Source of the DNA: Paenibacillus sp. SC116
GTDB taxonomy: Bacteria > Bacillota > Bacilli > Paenibacillales > Paenibacillaceae
Assembly: GCF_024733555.1 (NCBI RefSeq)
Contig: NZ_JANIOF010000002.1
Coordinates: 310,001-374,000 of the forward strand
Length of the DNA: 64,000 nt
Direction: 5' to 3'
Shown: positions 33,345 to 41,943 of the stretch, in pieces
Layout of the letters: the number at the start of each line of letters is the position of its first letter
Numbering within the stretch: position 1 is the first letter of the stretch
Notes under the pieces: model-generated
The model's input: only the letters and a program-made list of their open reading frames with translations
Told to the model about the DNA's origin: nothing
Databases searched by the model: none
Position numbers and translations under genes: made by a program

Positions 33345-33388
33345 AATATACGCAAAATTAACTCCAATTTGCTATGATATTTATCACA
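33345..33388 (-). promoter_or_regulatory. Degenerate FNR/Rex-like box upstream of the pplA-like gene
   Basis: On the minus strand TGTGATAAATATCATA (33388-33373) differs from TGTGA-N6-TCACA at one base. A TATATT -10-like element at 33350-33345 lies about 35 bases from the box centre, close to the spacing at the other redox boxes. The leader would be about 170 bases. The region is shared with the divergent queuosine gene, so the assignment is tentative. Confidence 0.45.
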
Positions 33389-33474
33389 ATTTCAACGAAA
33401 GATAAAAATTTATTGGCGCTCCATTTTAATTGTGATATAGTAACTCATTGTGTTAGCACATTGTGCGAGATGCA

Positions 33475-33513
33475 CCGCGGTTCGTAACCATCCCGCGATA
33501 TCAAAACTAGGAG
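33475..33513 (+). promoter_or_regulatory. preQ1-I riboswitch
   Basis: The segment 33475-33513 has the compact preQ1-I form: a stem CGCGG/CCGCG enclosing TTCGTAACCAT, then an A-rich tail ATATCAAAACTA that runs into the ribosome site GGAGG. Bound preQ1 would hide the ribosome site. The next gene is a queuosine-precursor transporter, as expected. Confidence 0.88.
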
Positions 33514-33523
33514 GAAATCCTAT

Positions 33524-34204
33524 ATGTTTAATTTTTATTGGGGGATACTGTTCGTTCTTGTGAACTTCGTATTTTTCCTACTCTGTTACCGTCAATTCGG
33601 TAAAGCTGGGATGTATGCATGGATCGGGGTTATGACTGTTCTTGCTAATATCCAAGTAACAAAGACGATTGAAATGTTTACGATCGTCATGACACTAGGC
33701 AACACGGCGAATGCAACCTTGTTCTTGGCGACAGACTTGTTAAATGAGAAGTATGGACCGAAGGAAGCGCGCCGCGCTGTATGGTTTGGGTTTTTTACGC
33801 TTATTATGACAACAGTCCTTATGCAGCTTGTACTTGTGTTTGAGCCACAAGGGGATATGACGATGCAGCATGCGATGGAATCGATCTTTGGATTGATGCC
33901 GCGTATCGCGATCGGAAGCCTGACGGCTTACTTCATCAGTCAGTTCTTGGACGTTAAGCTGTTCAGCATCATCAAGCAGAAGTTCGACAAGCCGAATCAG
34001 CTATGGATTCGCAGTAATGTAAGTACAGGGCTAAGTCAGCTCGCGGATTCATTCGTATTTTGCTTTATCGCTTTTGCATTCGTATTCCCATGGGATGTAT
34101 GGTTCGAAATTTTCATTACGACGTATGTTATCAAGTTAATCGTATCGATTGCATCGACACCGTTTCTGTACTGGGCACGCAACATTCGCACGCGTGAGTG
34201 GTAG
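33524..34204 (+). CDS. Queuosine precursor transporter (YhhQ/VUT family)
   Basis: The 226-residue protein has six predicted membrane helices and the family motif NTANATLFLATDLLNEKYGPKEARRAVW near residues 60-90, followed by QFLDVKLFSIIKQ and NVSTGLSQLADSFVF. YhhQ/VUT proteins take up queuine or preQ precursors. A preQ1-I riboswitch ends at its ribosome site, a direct and specific link. GGAGG precedes ATG 33524. A terminator-like hairpin follows after about 35 bases. Confidence 0.9.
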   Translation: MFNFYWGILFVLVNFVFFLLCYRQFGKAGMYAWIGVMTVLANIQVTKTIEMFTIVMTLGNTANATLFLATDLLNEKYGPKEARRAVWFGFFTLIMTTVLMQLVLVFEPQGDMTMQHAMESIFGLMPRIAIGSLTAYFISQFLDVKLFSIIKQKFDKPNQLWIRSNVSTGLSQLADSFVFCFIAFAFVFPWDVWFEIFITTYVIKLIVSIASTPFLYWARNIRTREW

Positions 34205-34239
34205 ATGGTGTTGTGGAGATAAAATGATTAAAAGAAAAA

Positions 34240-34275
34240 GAGCAATCTTTTTCCCTATAGGGGATAAGGTTGCTC
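34240..34275. terminator. Bidirectional terminator
   Basis: Arms GAGCAA (34240-34245) and TTGCTC (34270-34275) extend inward through imperfect CTTTTTCCC/GGGGATAAGG pairing. On the minus strand it is followed by a long T run, fitting the end of the decayed lipoprotein gene; the plus-strand tail is weaker. Confidence 0.65.
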
Positions 34276-34307
34276 GATGAACTAGAGGGCAGCTAATTGG
34301 CTGCCTT

Positions 34308-34935
34308 TTATTTGTTAGTTGGGTCTGCTTGCTTTTGTTTTTCTTCCGTACTTTTCTTCTTCATTTCTTCTAATCGCTTTTTATCTTCCAAATATATCTT
34401 GTGGCCTTCTTCTTCTAATTTCTTATCAGCCTCACTTAATTGAGGTATATTCGGCTGAGGAGGACTAGCGTTTTTAATGGCTTCTTGAATTCTTTGTTCA
34501 AAAGATTGTTTATCTAAGCCTTCCACAGATGCTTGGAAGTGCTTAACACCTTCGTATTTATCGAGGAACACGATATTCTTTTTATTAGCATTTCCGCTAA
34601 CGGTGGAAGCTATTTCGAGAATACGAATTGTCCGAGATTTTATTTTTGAAATCTCCTTTCAACACATTATTTACTTTAACCTCAATGGTTTTAAATGTGG
34701 GGTCTATATAACTAATATTTTGATTGTTTTCATCCACTTCTATTTCCGCTACTAGATCAGCATCATAGGCCAATTCCTCTAAAGATTTATAATGTGTTTC
34801 TAGCATAAAATTTCCATAATACACATTACTCTCTTTTTTTTGTTGTGCTTGATTTTGTTTTTCATTACCACATGCCGATAAAGTTGTTATCATCAAAGCC
34901 ACTATAATCAGAGTCGATACTATATGTCTCATCAA
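34308..34935 (-). pseudogene. Frameshifted lipoprotein gene
   Basis: Two frames join to one protein. The first (34935-34597) has a signal peptide with lipobox LSAC and runs into SLEELAYDADLVAEIEVDENN and VLKGDFKNKIS before a short out-of-frame end. The second frame (to 34308) carries the continuation, TIRILEIASTVSGNANKK, FLDKYEGVKHFQASVEGL and a Lys/Glu-rich tail. The shift is about one base near 34630, and the upstream part of the second frame reads well as protein. It may be a true mutation or a sequencing error. The family is not recognised. Confidence 0.6.
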
Positions 34936-34952
34936 TAAATTCCTCCTATCGA

Positions 34953-35147
34953 TTAATAGAGATTGTTGATTCCATTTATATCATCCTGTTGAGGTACTAA
35001 ATAGCTATTAGGGGGATATAATTGGTCGTTCATAATGGAAGGAGTTCCGTCATTCTCATGATTTAAACCAAGTGCATGGCCTAGCTCATGAATTCCAACG
35101 GCTCTATACTGAGGGTAAGTGTAGTTTCTTAAAGAATGGGGAGTCAA
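34953..35147 (-). pseudogene. Truncated matrixin-type metalloprotease remnant
   Basis: About 64 residues encode the C-terminal part of a metzincin. IHELGHALGLNHEND contains the HExxHxxGxxH zinc motif, followed by SIMNDQ, the Met-turn region, and a short end. The upstream signal peptide and N-terminal domain are missing: a terminator hairpin at 35159-35183 lies directly before it. It adjoins the frameshifted lipoprotein gene, so the whole stretch appears to be decaying. Confidence 0.6.
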
Positions 35148-35158
35148 TTAATAAAAAT

Positions 35159-35183
35159 AGCCGAAGGAACGCAGTCCTCGGCT
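35159..35183 (-). terminator. Terminator hairpin
   Basis: Arms AGCCGAAGGA (35159-35168) and TCCTCGGCT (35175-35183) pair with one bulge, followed on the minus strand by ATTTTTATT. It could end transcription of the DUF1272 gene at 35301, which lies upstream on the same strand. Confidence 0.6.
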
Positions 35184-35300
35184 TATTTCTCAACATCTTA
35201 TAATAATTTAAGTATAACTTGCCTTCTTTGCTATTTTATAAAACTGTCGGATCGTACTTGTTAGGTATATACTTTATAGATTTAATATTTATGCACAACT

Positions 35301-35534
35301 CTAATAAGGAAGCATTCCATAAGCGCTCCAACCGCCACTACTCCCTGCCTTAGTTGTCGTAATCTTAGGACGAGGCCGCTGAACAATCTCTCCACCGCAA
35401 GTGGAGCAAGAGTGTTTCAATACTGTTGCACAAGACTTACAATACGTACACTCTTCCGAACATATATAAGCCGCTTCATCTTCTTGAATGCGTTGGCTGC
35501 ATCTTTTACAATTAGTCATCATCTTAAGCGTCAT
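35301..35534 (-). CDS. DUF1272 zinc-ribbon-like small protein
   Basis: The 77-residue protein has five pairs or near-pairs of Cys: NCKRC, YICSEECTYCKSC and HSCSTCGGE, a pattern typical of DUF1272, probably binding zinc. The C-terminal part is Gly/Ser-rich. GAGGGAG precedes the ATG. The function of the family is unknown. It stands alone between a decayed region and an Lrp-type regulator. Confidence 0.75.
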   Translation of the reverse strand: MTLKMMTNCKRCSQRIQEDEAAYICSEECTYCKSCATVLKHSCSTCGGEIVQRPRPKITTTKAGSSGGWSAYGMLPY

Positions 35535-35687
35535 GTTAGCTCCCTCTCGAACACATATTCGTTATACTAAAAGTATAAGAATTGCAGGGAGTAACTTACA
35601 TAACATTTAAAAGGTGTTTTACCTTCAAAACAAAATATTTTTAGCTATATTACGATCAAACTTTAAAAAATAAAGGAGAACTTCAAA

Positions 35688-36107
35688 ATGGATCATATCG
35701 ATGAAAAAGTGCTGCGCATTCTGCAAGAGGACGGCCGCATCTCCATGACCAAGCTTGGTCAGATGGTTAATCTATCTACACCAGCTGTTACGGAACGGGT
35801 ACGGAAGCTGGAGAGTGCTGGCGTAATTGAGGCCTATCGAGCCATCGTTAATCCTGAGAAATTGAACAGAAAGGTTACCGCCTTTATTTTATTCGAGACG
35901 AAAAAAATGCTTGTATTCCAACAAGTGTGCCAACAGTCACCGATCGTCGTCGAGTGCCATCGCGTTACAGGACAGTACTGTTATCTCGTTAAAATTATGG
36001 CCGAATCGATTCATGAGGTAGAGTCATTTATTGATGAGGTTTCAGAGTATTCGGTATCTACGACGTTAGTCAATTTTTCATCCCCAGTGAAGTTTAAGGC
36101 GATTTAG
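35688..36107 (+). CDS. Lrp/AsnC family transcriptional regulator
   Basis: The 139-residue protein has an N-terminal helix-turn-helix (LRILQEDGRISMTKLGQMVNLSTPAVTERVRKLESAGVI) and a C-terminal RAM ligand-binding domain (VECHRVTGQYCYLVKIMAES). It is expected to form dimers or octamers that sense amino acids. AAAGGAGA precedes the ATG. No obvious metabolic partner is adjacent, so the target genes are not known. Confidence 0.9.
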   Translation: MDHIDEKVLRILQEDGRISMTKLGQMVNLSTPAVTERVRKLESAGVIEAYRAIVNPEKLNRKVTAFILFETKKMLVFQQVCQQSPIVVECHRVTGQYCYLVKIMAESIHEVESFIDEVSEYSVSTTLVNFSSPVKFKAI

Positions 36108-36237
36108 CAGTGAGAGGATAGGACGAGAGGCAAACAATGAGAACGGTGAATGGTGCGAGTACAACTACCTACCGTACGTGGAACGCTTTTACTACTGCCT
36201 ATTATGATGTGGCTTGTTAGAATGGTCGGTTATAAAA

Positions 36238-36264
36238 AAAGACGAGGCTAAGCGCCTCGTCTTT
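36238..36264. terminator. Bidirectional terminator
   Basis: Perfect arms AAAGACGAGGC (36238-36248) and GCCTCGTCTTT (36254-36264) have a 5-base loop, with A and T runs on either side. It separates the Lrp gene from the convergent ZIP transporter. Confidence 0.85.
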
Positions 36265-36287
36265 TTACTTGCCATCTGAAATTTTAA

Positions 36288-37040
36288 TTACACCCATTGT
36301 GTCAGCGCAAGCATCGTAATAATACCTGCCACGAAAGAAATGGTAGCAGCACGCTGATGTCCATCGCCATGACTTTCAGGTATTAGCTCTTTGTAGACGA
36401 TAAACATCATCGCTCCAGCAGCGAATGATAATCCGTACGGCACGAGATTGCTTACGAAAGAACTTAAGAAGAATCCGATCAATGCTGTAATGATTTCTAC
36501 ACCGCCTGTTAAGGCAGCTACACCTAGTGCTTTCCATTTGTTCACGTTCTGCGTGACGAGGAAGAGAGCGACTAGGAAACCTTCCGGTGCATTTTGCAAG
36601 CCGATGGAGAAGGCTATTAGCGGCCCAAGCGCTTCACTGCCGCTTGCATAGCTGACTCCTACGGACAATCCCTCAGGGAGATTGTGCAACGTAATTGCCG
36701 CAATAATTAGCATCGACTTATGGTCGATTGGCGCATGGTTGTTCTTGCTATTGCCTAGCGCATGCTCCATTTTTTCAAGATCCACGTGAGGCACAATACG
36801 CTCCAGCCATAATAAAGTCAGGCAGCCGAGCATCAAGCCAAAGGCAACAACCCATGTGTTGGATAAGCTTAATGCCTCTGGAATCAGGCTGAACATCGAA
36901 GCGGAAGTCATAATACCTGCCGTGTAAGCCAACAAAATATCCCGCCAGCGATGGGTAACATTTTTCATAAATAATATAGGAATAGCTCCGAGCCCCGTCG
37001 ACATCGCGGAGACGGCACTCCCGATAAGTACATCTTGCAT
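36288..37040 (-). CDS. ZIP family metal transporter
   Basis: The 250-residue membrane protein has about eight helices. The metal-binding helices carry HNLPEGLSVGVSYASG and QNAPEGFLVALFL, the ZIP signatures, and a short cytoplasmic loop with NNHAPIDHKS. It should import zinc, iron or manganese into the cytosol. AGGAGGG lies upstream at a somewhat long spacing. Metal specificity is not readable. Confidence 0.88.
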   Translation of the reverse strand: MQDVLIGSAVSAMSTGLGAIPILFMKNVTHRWRDILLAYTAGIMTSASMFSLIPEALSLSNTWVVAFGLMLGCLTLLWLERIVPHVDLEKMEHALGNSKNNHAPIDHKSMLIIAAITLHNLPEGLSVGVSYASGSEALGPLIAFSIGLQNAPEGFLVALFLVTQNVNKWKALGVAALTGGVEIITALIGFFLSSFVSNLVPYGLSFAAGAMMFIVYKELIPESHGDGHQRAATISFVAGIITMLALTQWV

Positions 37041-37153
37041 CGTTGTAATAACCCTCCTGTCTGTACAAATTCTGCATGTATGTGGTTATAGATAGATTGG
37101 ATTTGGATTAAATAGTAACTAGTGACCGGATAACTGTTAGGTTATACCGCTTA

Positions 37154-37657
37154 TTAATGATCTTGAATTTGATTTAGCTGACAGCTCTCGGCTAATCGCG
37201 GAAAACTGTTAGCCATCGTCTTTTCGATATAAGTTACATCGTATTTTACAGCAAACTCCTGAATAAGGAGCAACAACGGTGTAGTTGCTTCAAAAGTATC
37301 TAGATCGTTAGCGTCTGGCTTCCATTCTAATGAATCGAACAGCTGCTGGAACATTGTGCGCTCTTCTTCATGCACATACTTGCTCACATATCCCCACATA
37401 TGCTCGATTGAAGTTCGAAGACCTTTCATCGTATAAGGAAGAGCGTCAAGAGTATGGGATATGCTATGCATAGCTGCTTCATAATCTGCTGCAGTAGAGG
37501 CATCGCGATAGCGAGCTGATATTTGTTTATAGGAAGCATACCCACGTGCCATCACATCATACTTGCTAGCTGCCCAGAACTGTTCGGCTTGCTTCTTGAT
37601 CTGTTTCAGCGCTATTTGTTCCGAACTTGCATGCCAGTTGTTCTTAGCATCACGCAT
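37154..37657 (-). CDS. DUF1722 / YbgA-like protein
   Basis: The 167-residue soluble protein opens with a Lys-rich helix (SSEQIALKQIKKQAEQFWAASKYDVMARGYASYKQI) and includes HMWGYVSKYVHEEERTMFQQLFDSL and TPLLLLIQEFAVKYDVTYIEKT. This spacing resembles DUF1722 (YbgA) proteins, often linked to DNA repair or photolyase genes in other bacteria. No such partner is nearby. The ribosome site (AAAGGAA) is rather far from the ATG. Moderate confidence. Confidence 0.6.
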   Translation of the reverse strand: MRDAKNNWHASSEQIALKQIKKQAEQFWAASKYDVMARGYASYKQISARYRDASTAADYEAAMHSISHTLDALPYTMKGLRTSIEHMWGYVSKYVHEEERTMFQQLFDSLEWKPDANDLDTFEATTPLLLLIQEFAVKYDVTYIEKTMANSFPRLAESCQLNQIQDH

Positions 37658-37856
37658 CGCTTTCTACATGTTCCTTTCAGAGGTCTGCACCACAGTATAA
37701 CGATAGTAGGTTACAGTGAAGCCTCATAACGATCAATAACGATCAAAGTCCTAGTACTATCATAATAGCATGAGTCGAATGATGTTGAAATATCTGGACA
37801 ATCCAAACAGTGAAGTCTATAATTACGTGTTGTAAACGTTTGTTCGAACGTGACAA

Positions 37857-37960
37857 TAGCACTTGGGGAGCTGGAATATGGCCGGCTGAGAATGTATCCC
37901 TTGAAGATACCGACCCTTATAACCTGATCTGGGTAATGCCAGCGTAGGAAACATGGATTC
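37857..37960 (+). promoter_or_regulatory. TPP riboswitch
   Basis: The canonical TPP elements are present in order: GGGGAGCTGG near 37865, GGCTGAGAATG near 37883, ACCGACCCTT near 37909, and AACCTGATCTGGGTAATGCC and AGCGTAGGAAA near 37921-37951. A terminator follows at 38130-38155, so ligand binding probably ends transcription before the thiamine ABC operon. Confidence 0.95.
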
Positions 37961-38129
37961 AGTGAACATGGGAACGGGCGTTATCGTTATACGTCCGAAC
38001 ATCAGCATCTAAGAGCATGACTTTCCAGACATACACGTGTTAGCTAGATAAGGGACACAGCAGTCACATTAGGAAATCATATGCGCGATGGTTTGATGAC
38101 CATACACTGAATTTCAATTACGCAGCGAT

Positions 38130-38155
38130 GGCGTCCCAGTGGGACGTCTTTTTTT
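38130..38155 (+). terminator. Expression-platform terminator of the TPP riboswitch
   Basis: Arms GGCGTCCC (38130-38137) and GGGACGTC (38141-38148), one wobble, are followed by seven T. It lies between the aptamer and the operon start at 38294. Confidence 0.85.
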
Positions 38156-38293
38156 GTTGTCCACATGTGGATAGAAATAGAATGACGCCCAGATGATATG
38201 GTGCATGATGTGTATAAGTTGTGTACGAACAAGCATGACCCGTTATACAGCGGGTGATTAATATTCAATTCAATCTGTCTGAGGAGGAATACG

Positions 38294-39331
38294 ATGCAAT
38301 TTTCAAGTAAACAACGTGCAATTGCTTTTTTTCTAGTGATGATCATGGGATTAACTTTGGCGGCTTGTGGAGCAAAAGAAAAGCAAGCTTCTGAATCAAA
38401 CGGACAAGCTGGCGAGACTGCCAAATTGCGTAATGTGAAGATTGTGCTTGATTGGACCCCAAATACGAATCACACAGGTTTATACGTCGCGAAGGAAAAA
38501 GGCTACTATGAGCAAGAGGGATTGGATGTGGATATTATTCAATCTACGTCTGGTGATCCAAATACGCTAGTCGGCTCAGGAAAAGAAGTTCAGTTCGGTA
38601 TTACTGTACAAGAATCATTGACGCAAGCTCGTTCGCAAGGCGTACCGATCGTGTCGCTAGCTGCGATCCTTCAGCATAATACGTCTGGATTTGCTGCTCC
38701 GCAGTCCAAAGGCATCAAGACGCCAAAAGACTTCGAAGGAAAAAATTACGGTGGCTGGGGCTCCCCAGTAGAAGAAGCAATTTTGCGTACCGTAATGGAG
38801 CAAGCAGGTGCTGACTATGGGAAAGTGAAAAATATGAATATCGGCGAGGCGGATTACTTTACAGCCGTGAAGCGTGATATTGATTTCGCATGGGTGTTCT
38901 ATGGCTGGACAGGCATTGAGGCAGAGCTTCGTGGCGAGCCAGTTGATATGCTTTATATGAATGAATTTGCGAAAGAGCTGGATTTCTATACGCCTGTCAT
39001 TGCAACGAATGAGAAGTTGATTGCCGATGATCCTGAGCTAGTTAAAGCCTTTATGAAGGCTACAGCGAAGGGATATCAAGATGCGATTGAGAAACCAGAA
39101 GAGGCGGCAGACTTACTGCTTAAGGCAGTGCCAGACTTGAACAAAGAGCTTGTACAGGCGAGTCAAAAATGGTTATCCACAAAATATCAAGATGATGCAC
39201 CGCGTTGGGGTGAGCAGAAGCGTGAAGTGTGGGATAACTATACGAAGTGGCTTGTGGACAACAAGTTGATGGAGAAATCCATTGATGTGGATAAGGCATT
39301 TACGAATGATTTTTTGCCCAGCGCCAAGTAA
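38294..39331 (+). CDS. thiY: Thiamine/pyrimidine-precursor ABC transporter substrate-binding lipoprotein (NMT1/THI5 type)
   Basis: The 345-residue lipoprotein has lipobox LAAC near residue 25, then an NMT1/THI5-like fold: KIVLDWTPNTNHTGLYVAKEKGYYEQEGLDV, followed by GWGSPVEEAI and WVFYGWTGIEAE. These are the marks of binding proteins for the thiamine pyrimidine precursor (ThiY). It is the first gene after a TPP riboswitch and terminator, so it is repressed by thiamine pyrophosphate. A GAGGAGGAA site precedes the ATG. The exact ligand (HMP, formylaminopyrimidine or another) is not shown. Confidence 0.9.
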   Translation: MQFSSKQRAIAFFLVMIMGLTLAACGAKEKQASESNGQAGETAKLRNVKIVLDWTPNTNHTGLYVAKEKGYYEQEGLDVDIIQSTSGDPNTLVGSGKEVQFGITVQESLTQARSQGVPIVSLAAILQHNTSGFAAPQSKGIKTPKDFEGKNYGGWGSPVEEAILRTVMEQAGADYGKVKNMNIGEADYFTAVKRDIDFAWVFYGWTGIEAELRGEPVDMLYMNEFAKELDFYTPVIATNEKLIADDPELVKAFMKATAKGYQDAIEKPEEAADLLLKAVPDLNKELVQASQKWLSTKYQDDAPRWGEQKREVWDNYTKWLVDNKLMEKSIDVDKAFTNDFLPSAK

Positions 39332-39420
39332 GTTTAGCGAAGTAATCTTGCAGTTGAATATATAGTAGGCCTTATTGGAAAATAGGGCAGCCTACCCTTA
39401 ATGAGGAAAGGAAGATGAAC

Positions 39421-39711
39421 ATGGCAAACAGTTTAGTTAGCGTTCAAATTATTCCGAAGACACCAAATGGTGAAGACGTTATCCCTTATGTAGACCGTGC
39501 AATTGCTATTATTGAAGCATCTGGTGTGAACTATCAAGTGAACCCGTTGGAGACGACGATGGAAGGCGAACTTTCGACTTTGCTGCGCGTGATTGAGCAG
39601 ATGAGCGAAGCAATGGTGGAGATGGGCTGTGCGAGTGTCATGTCACAAGTGAAAATCGTGTACAATCCGACTGGCATCTCTATGGATAAATTGACGGAGA
39701 AGTACCGTTAA
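39421..39711 (+). CDS. Thiamine-binding domain protein (MTH1187/YkoF-like)
   Basis: The 96-residue soluble protein starts NSLVSVQIIPKTPNGEDVIPYVDRAI, with MEGELSTLLRVIEQM in the middle, matching the MTH1187/YkoF thiamine-binding fold. It may buffer or sense thiamine or its precursor. I prefer ATG 39421 to 39415 because GGAAAGGA lies eight bases before it. It is inside the TPP-controlled operon and its stop overlaps the permease ATG as TAATG. Confidence 0.8.
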   Translation: MANSLVSVQIIPKTPNGEDVIPYVDRAIAIIEASGVNYQVNPLETTMEGELSTLLRVIEQMSEAMVEMGCASVMSQVKIVYNPTGISMDKLTEKYR

Positions 39712-40484
39712 TGCTGCGTCGTAAATTTGCACAAGTTGGACCGCCCTTCGTGGCGGTTCTTCTGCTCTTACTTGTCTGGCAAACGGCTGTATCGGTATTC
39801 GATATTGAAAAATGGATGCTGCCGAGCCCGTACGATATCGTACGAGAGGCGAAAAATAATTGGGAGACGTTATTGGGCCACACGTGGGCGACGCTTAAAC
39901 TGACACTGGTCGGATTCGGAATTGGATCAGCTGTAGGCTTGCTCGTTGCCATGGTACTGCATCCTATACCAATCGTGAGACGGGCCGTTTATCCTTTAAT
40001 TATTATTAGTCAAAATGTACCGACAATTGCGCTGCTGCCACTGCTTATGATTTGGTTTGGCTTCGGCTTGCTGCCTAAAATCATTGTTATTGCACTTGTT
40101 TGCTTCTTCCCGATTACCATTGCAACGATGGACGGATTAGCTCGTACAGATCGGATGATGCTTACTTATATGAAAATGGCTGGAGCGAGCCGGATGCAGT
40201 TATTTTGGAAGCTGGAACTGCCTCATGCGCTGCCATCCATGTTCTCCGGATTAAAGATCGCGGCGGCATATAGTGTCATGAGTGCGCTTGTGGCGGAATG
40301 GATCGGAACAGACAAAGGGATCGGCCATTATATGCTGCTGCAACAAGCGGCATACCGCACAGATCGGATGTTTGTCGCTATCGTTATCGTTGTACTTCTT
40401 GGCGTAATGTTGTTCCAAGTCATCCAATTTATCGAGCGTCGATTGATACATTGGCATGGCCAGCGTTCCGAGGATGAAGAGTAG
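39711..40484 (+). CDS. thiX: ABC transporter permease (ThiX-like)
   Basis: The 257-residue membrane protein has about six helices and the EAA loop ASRMQLFWKLELPHALPSMFSGLKIAAAY that binds the ATPase. It belongs to the binding-protein-dependent permeases of the taurine/nitrate/thiamine-precursor type. Its start overlaps the previous stop by one base, and the ATPase follows 10 bases later. It forms the channel for the thiamine-precursor transporter. Confidence 0.88.
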   Translation: MLRRKFAQVGPPFVAVLLLLLVWQTAVSVFDIEKWMLPSPYDIVREAKNNWETLLGHTWATLKLTLVGFGIGSAVGLLVAMVLHPIPIVRRAVYPLIIISQNVPTIALLPLLMIWFGFGLLPKIIVIALVCFFPITIATMDGLARTDRMMLTYMKMAGASRMQLFWKLELPHALPSMFSGLKIAAAYSVMSALVAEWIGTDKGIGHYMLLQQAAYRTDRMFVAIVIVVLLGVMLFQVIQFIERRLIHWHGQRSEDEE

Positions 40485-40493
40485 AGGGAGGCG

Positions 40494-41333
40494 ATGAACA
40501 TGCCGCATGTAGAACATACAACGTTTAAACAAGAGAGCCAACAAGATGTGCGTGCACAACAACCCGCTGCCAACGACAACACTCCATTAGCGCTGCATCT
40601 GGATAAGGTTGATATGTCGTTCAAGGGAGCGAAAGGGCGAGTGCAGGTATTGGATGGTATTTCGCTATCTGTGCATAAGGGTGAGTTTGTATCCTTACTG
40701 GGGCCTTCTGGTTCCGGCAAGAGTACGCTTTTTCACTTGATTGGTGGGCTATTAAAGCCAGAAGCGGGTAATATCGCGATTCATGGTAAGTCGGTAGTAG
40801 GAGAGACTGGCCATGTAAGCTACATGCCCCAGCAGGCGGCGCTGTTCCCGTGGCGAACGATTGAGGACAATGTCATCCTCGGTCAAGAGATTGCGGGGCG
40901 CGGGAAACGGGAGCTGCGGGCTGAGGCGCGCGAATGGCTGCGCAATGTCGGACTTGAAGGCTATGAGCAGGCTTATCCGCACATGCTGTCTGGCGGCATG
41001 CAGCAGCGGGCAGCCTTCCTACGTGCGCTGCTTAGCCCGCATGAGCTGATGCTGCTCGATGAGCCTTTCAGCGCCTTGGACGCGCTCACGCGCAGCGACA
41101 TGCAGCGCTGGCTCGTGGAGCTGTGGGAGCGTCATCGCCGCTCTGTGCTGTTTATTACGCACAGCATCGAAGAGGCGCTGCTGCTGTCTGATGCCATTTA
41201 TGTATTGAGCGCACGGCCTGCTAGTGTGCTGCAGCGAATCGATGTGCCATTCGCACGTCCTCGTCGTGAGGAACTGCTGAATGATCCAGAATTTTTGCGC
41301 TTGAAGCAAGACGTTCAGGCACTGCTTCGGTAG
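40494..41333 (+). CDS. thiZ: ABC transporter ATPase (ThiZ-like)
   Basis: The 279-residue ATPase has Walker A GPSGSGKST near residue 70, Q-loop MPQQAALFPWRT, signature LSGGMQQRAAF and Walker B LMLLDEPFSALD. The Pro-Trp after the Q-loop is usual in nitrate/taurine/thiamine-precursor ATPases. An N-terminal extension of about 30 residues is rich in Gln and Asn. GGGAGG precedes ATG 40494. It completes the TPP-riboswitch operon, which ends at the hairpin 41431-41490. Confidence 0.9.
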   Translation: MNMPHVEHTTFKQESQQDVRAQQPAANDNTPLALHLDKVDMSFKGAKGRVQVLDGISLSVHKGEFVSLLGPSGSGKSTLFHLIGGLLKPEAGNIAIHGKSVVGETGHVSYMPQQAALFPWRTIEDNVILGQEIAGRGKRELRAEAREWLRNVGLEGYEQAYPHMLSGGMQQRAAFLRALLSPHELMLLDEPFSALDALTRSDMQRWLVELWERHRRSVLFITHSIEEALLLSDAIYVLSARPASVLQRIDVPFARPRREELLNDPEFLRLKQDVQALLR

Positions 41334-41430
41334 AAATGGATAGGAGTATATCTCATAGCTTAGCGTATTATCTTGTTGCGTATGTGCACATGTACACGAT
41401 GCTGATTGGTATTTTGTGAATAACGAAAAG

Positions 41431-41490
41431 AGCGTATTGGGACCATACTTGGGGCTTCCCCCAGCCTGGTTGATCCAATACGCTTTTTTA
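41431..41490 (+). terminator. Terminator after the thiamine ABC operon
   Basis: Perfect arms AGCGTATTGG (41431-41440) and CCAATACGCT (41475-41484) enclose an inner GGGGCTTCCCCC hairpin and are followed by six T. It lies about 100 bases past the ATPase stop. Confidence 0.8.
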
Positions 41491-41529
41491 GATGGATCAA
41501 ATAGCCGCATGTATCATTTATTTCGTCAT

Positions 41530-41943
41530 CTATCTTCCTGTTACTTCTTTTCGCTTAATGGTGAGTCGTACGACATCCTTCTTATCTGTTTTCGTCATAA
41601 TAATGACGAAGTCATCGTCCCCTTTGCTGGCATGAAATAATTTGTTCGCCTCAAACTCCTCCAAGCTCCAGTCAAGTGCTTGCAGTTCTTTTAAATAGTA
41701 ATCTACAAAAGCCTTGTATTCGTATGTAATTAAATAGTTCAGACGGTCGTCCGTAGACTCATCTTCTTTCACTTTTTCAGGGATAGGAATATGCCCCCAT
41801 TGTGGAAGCGTTACAAAGGTAGGAACGAGGAGCTCCTGTTTAGCACTGCAACCAGTCAGAGCAATGCCTGCAACAACGAGAAGAATGAATAAGCCTCTAT
41901 ATATGAAGCGGTCGCGACCGTATGGATGTGCTGAGTTTAACAT
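41530..41943 (-). CDS. Hypothetical lipoprotein
   Basis: The 137-residue protein has a basic N-terminus (about 15 residues), a hydrophobic segment and lipobox LTGC near residue 32. The mature part has alternating charged residues and ends VRLTIKRKEV. AAAGGAGA precedes the ATG. I recognise no family. It is a single gene convergent with the thiamine operon. Confidence 0.65.
   Translation of the reverse strand: MLNSAHPYGRDRFIYRGLFILLVVAGIALTGCSAKQELLVPTFVTLPQWGHIPIPEKVKEDESTDDRLNYLITYEYKAFVDYYLKELQALDWSLEEFEANKLFHASKGDDDFVIIMTKTDKKDVVRLTIKRKEVTGR

Noticed and set aside
41334..41529. Antisense frame extending from the thiZ region to 41510
   Set aside because: It crosses the terminator hairpin and the ATPase gene and has no start signal.
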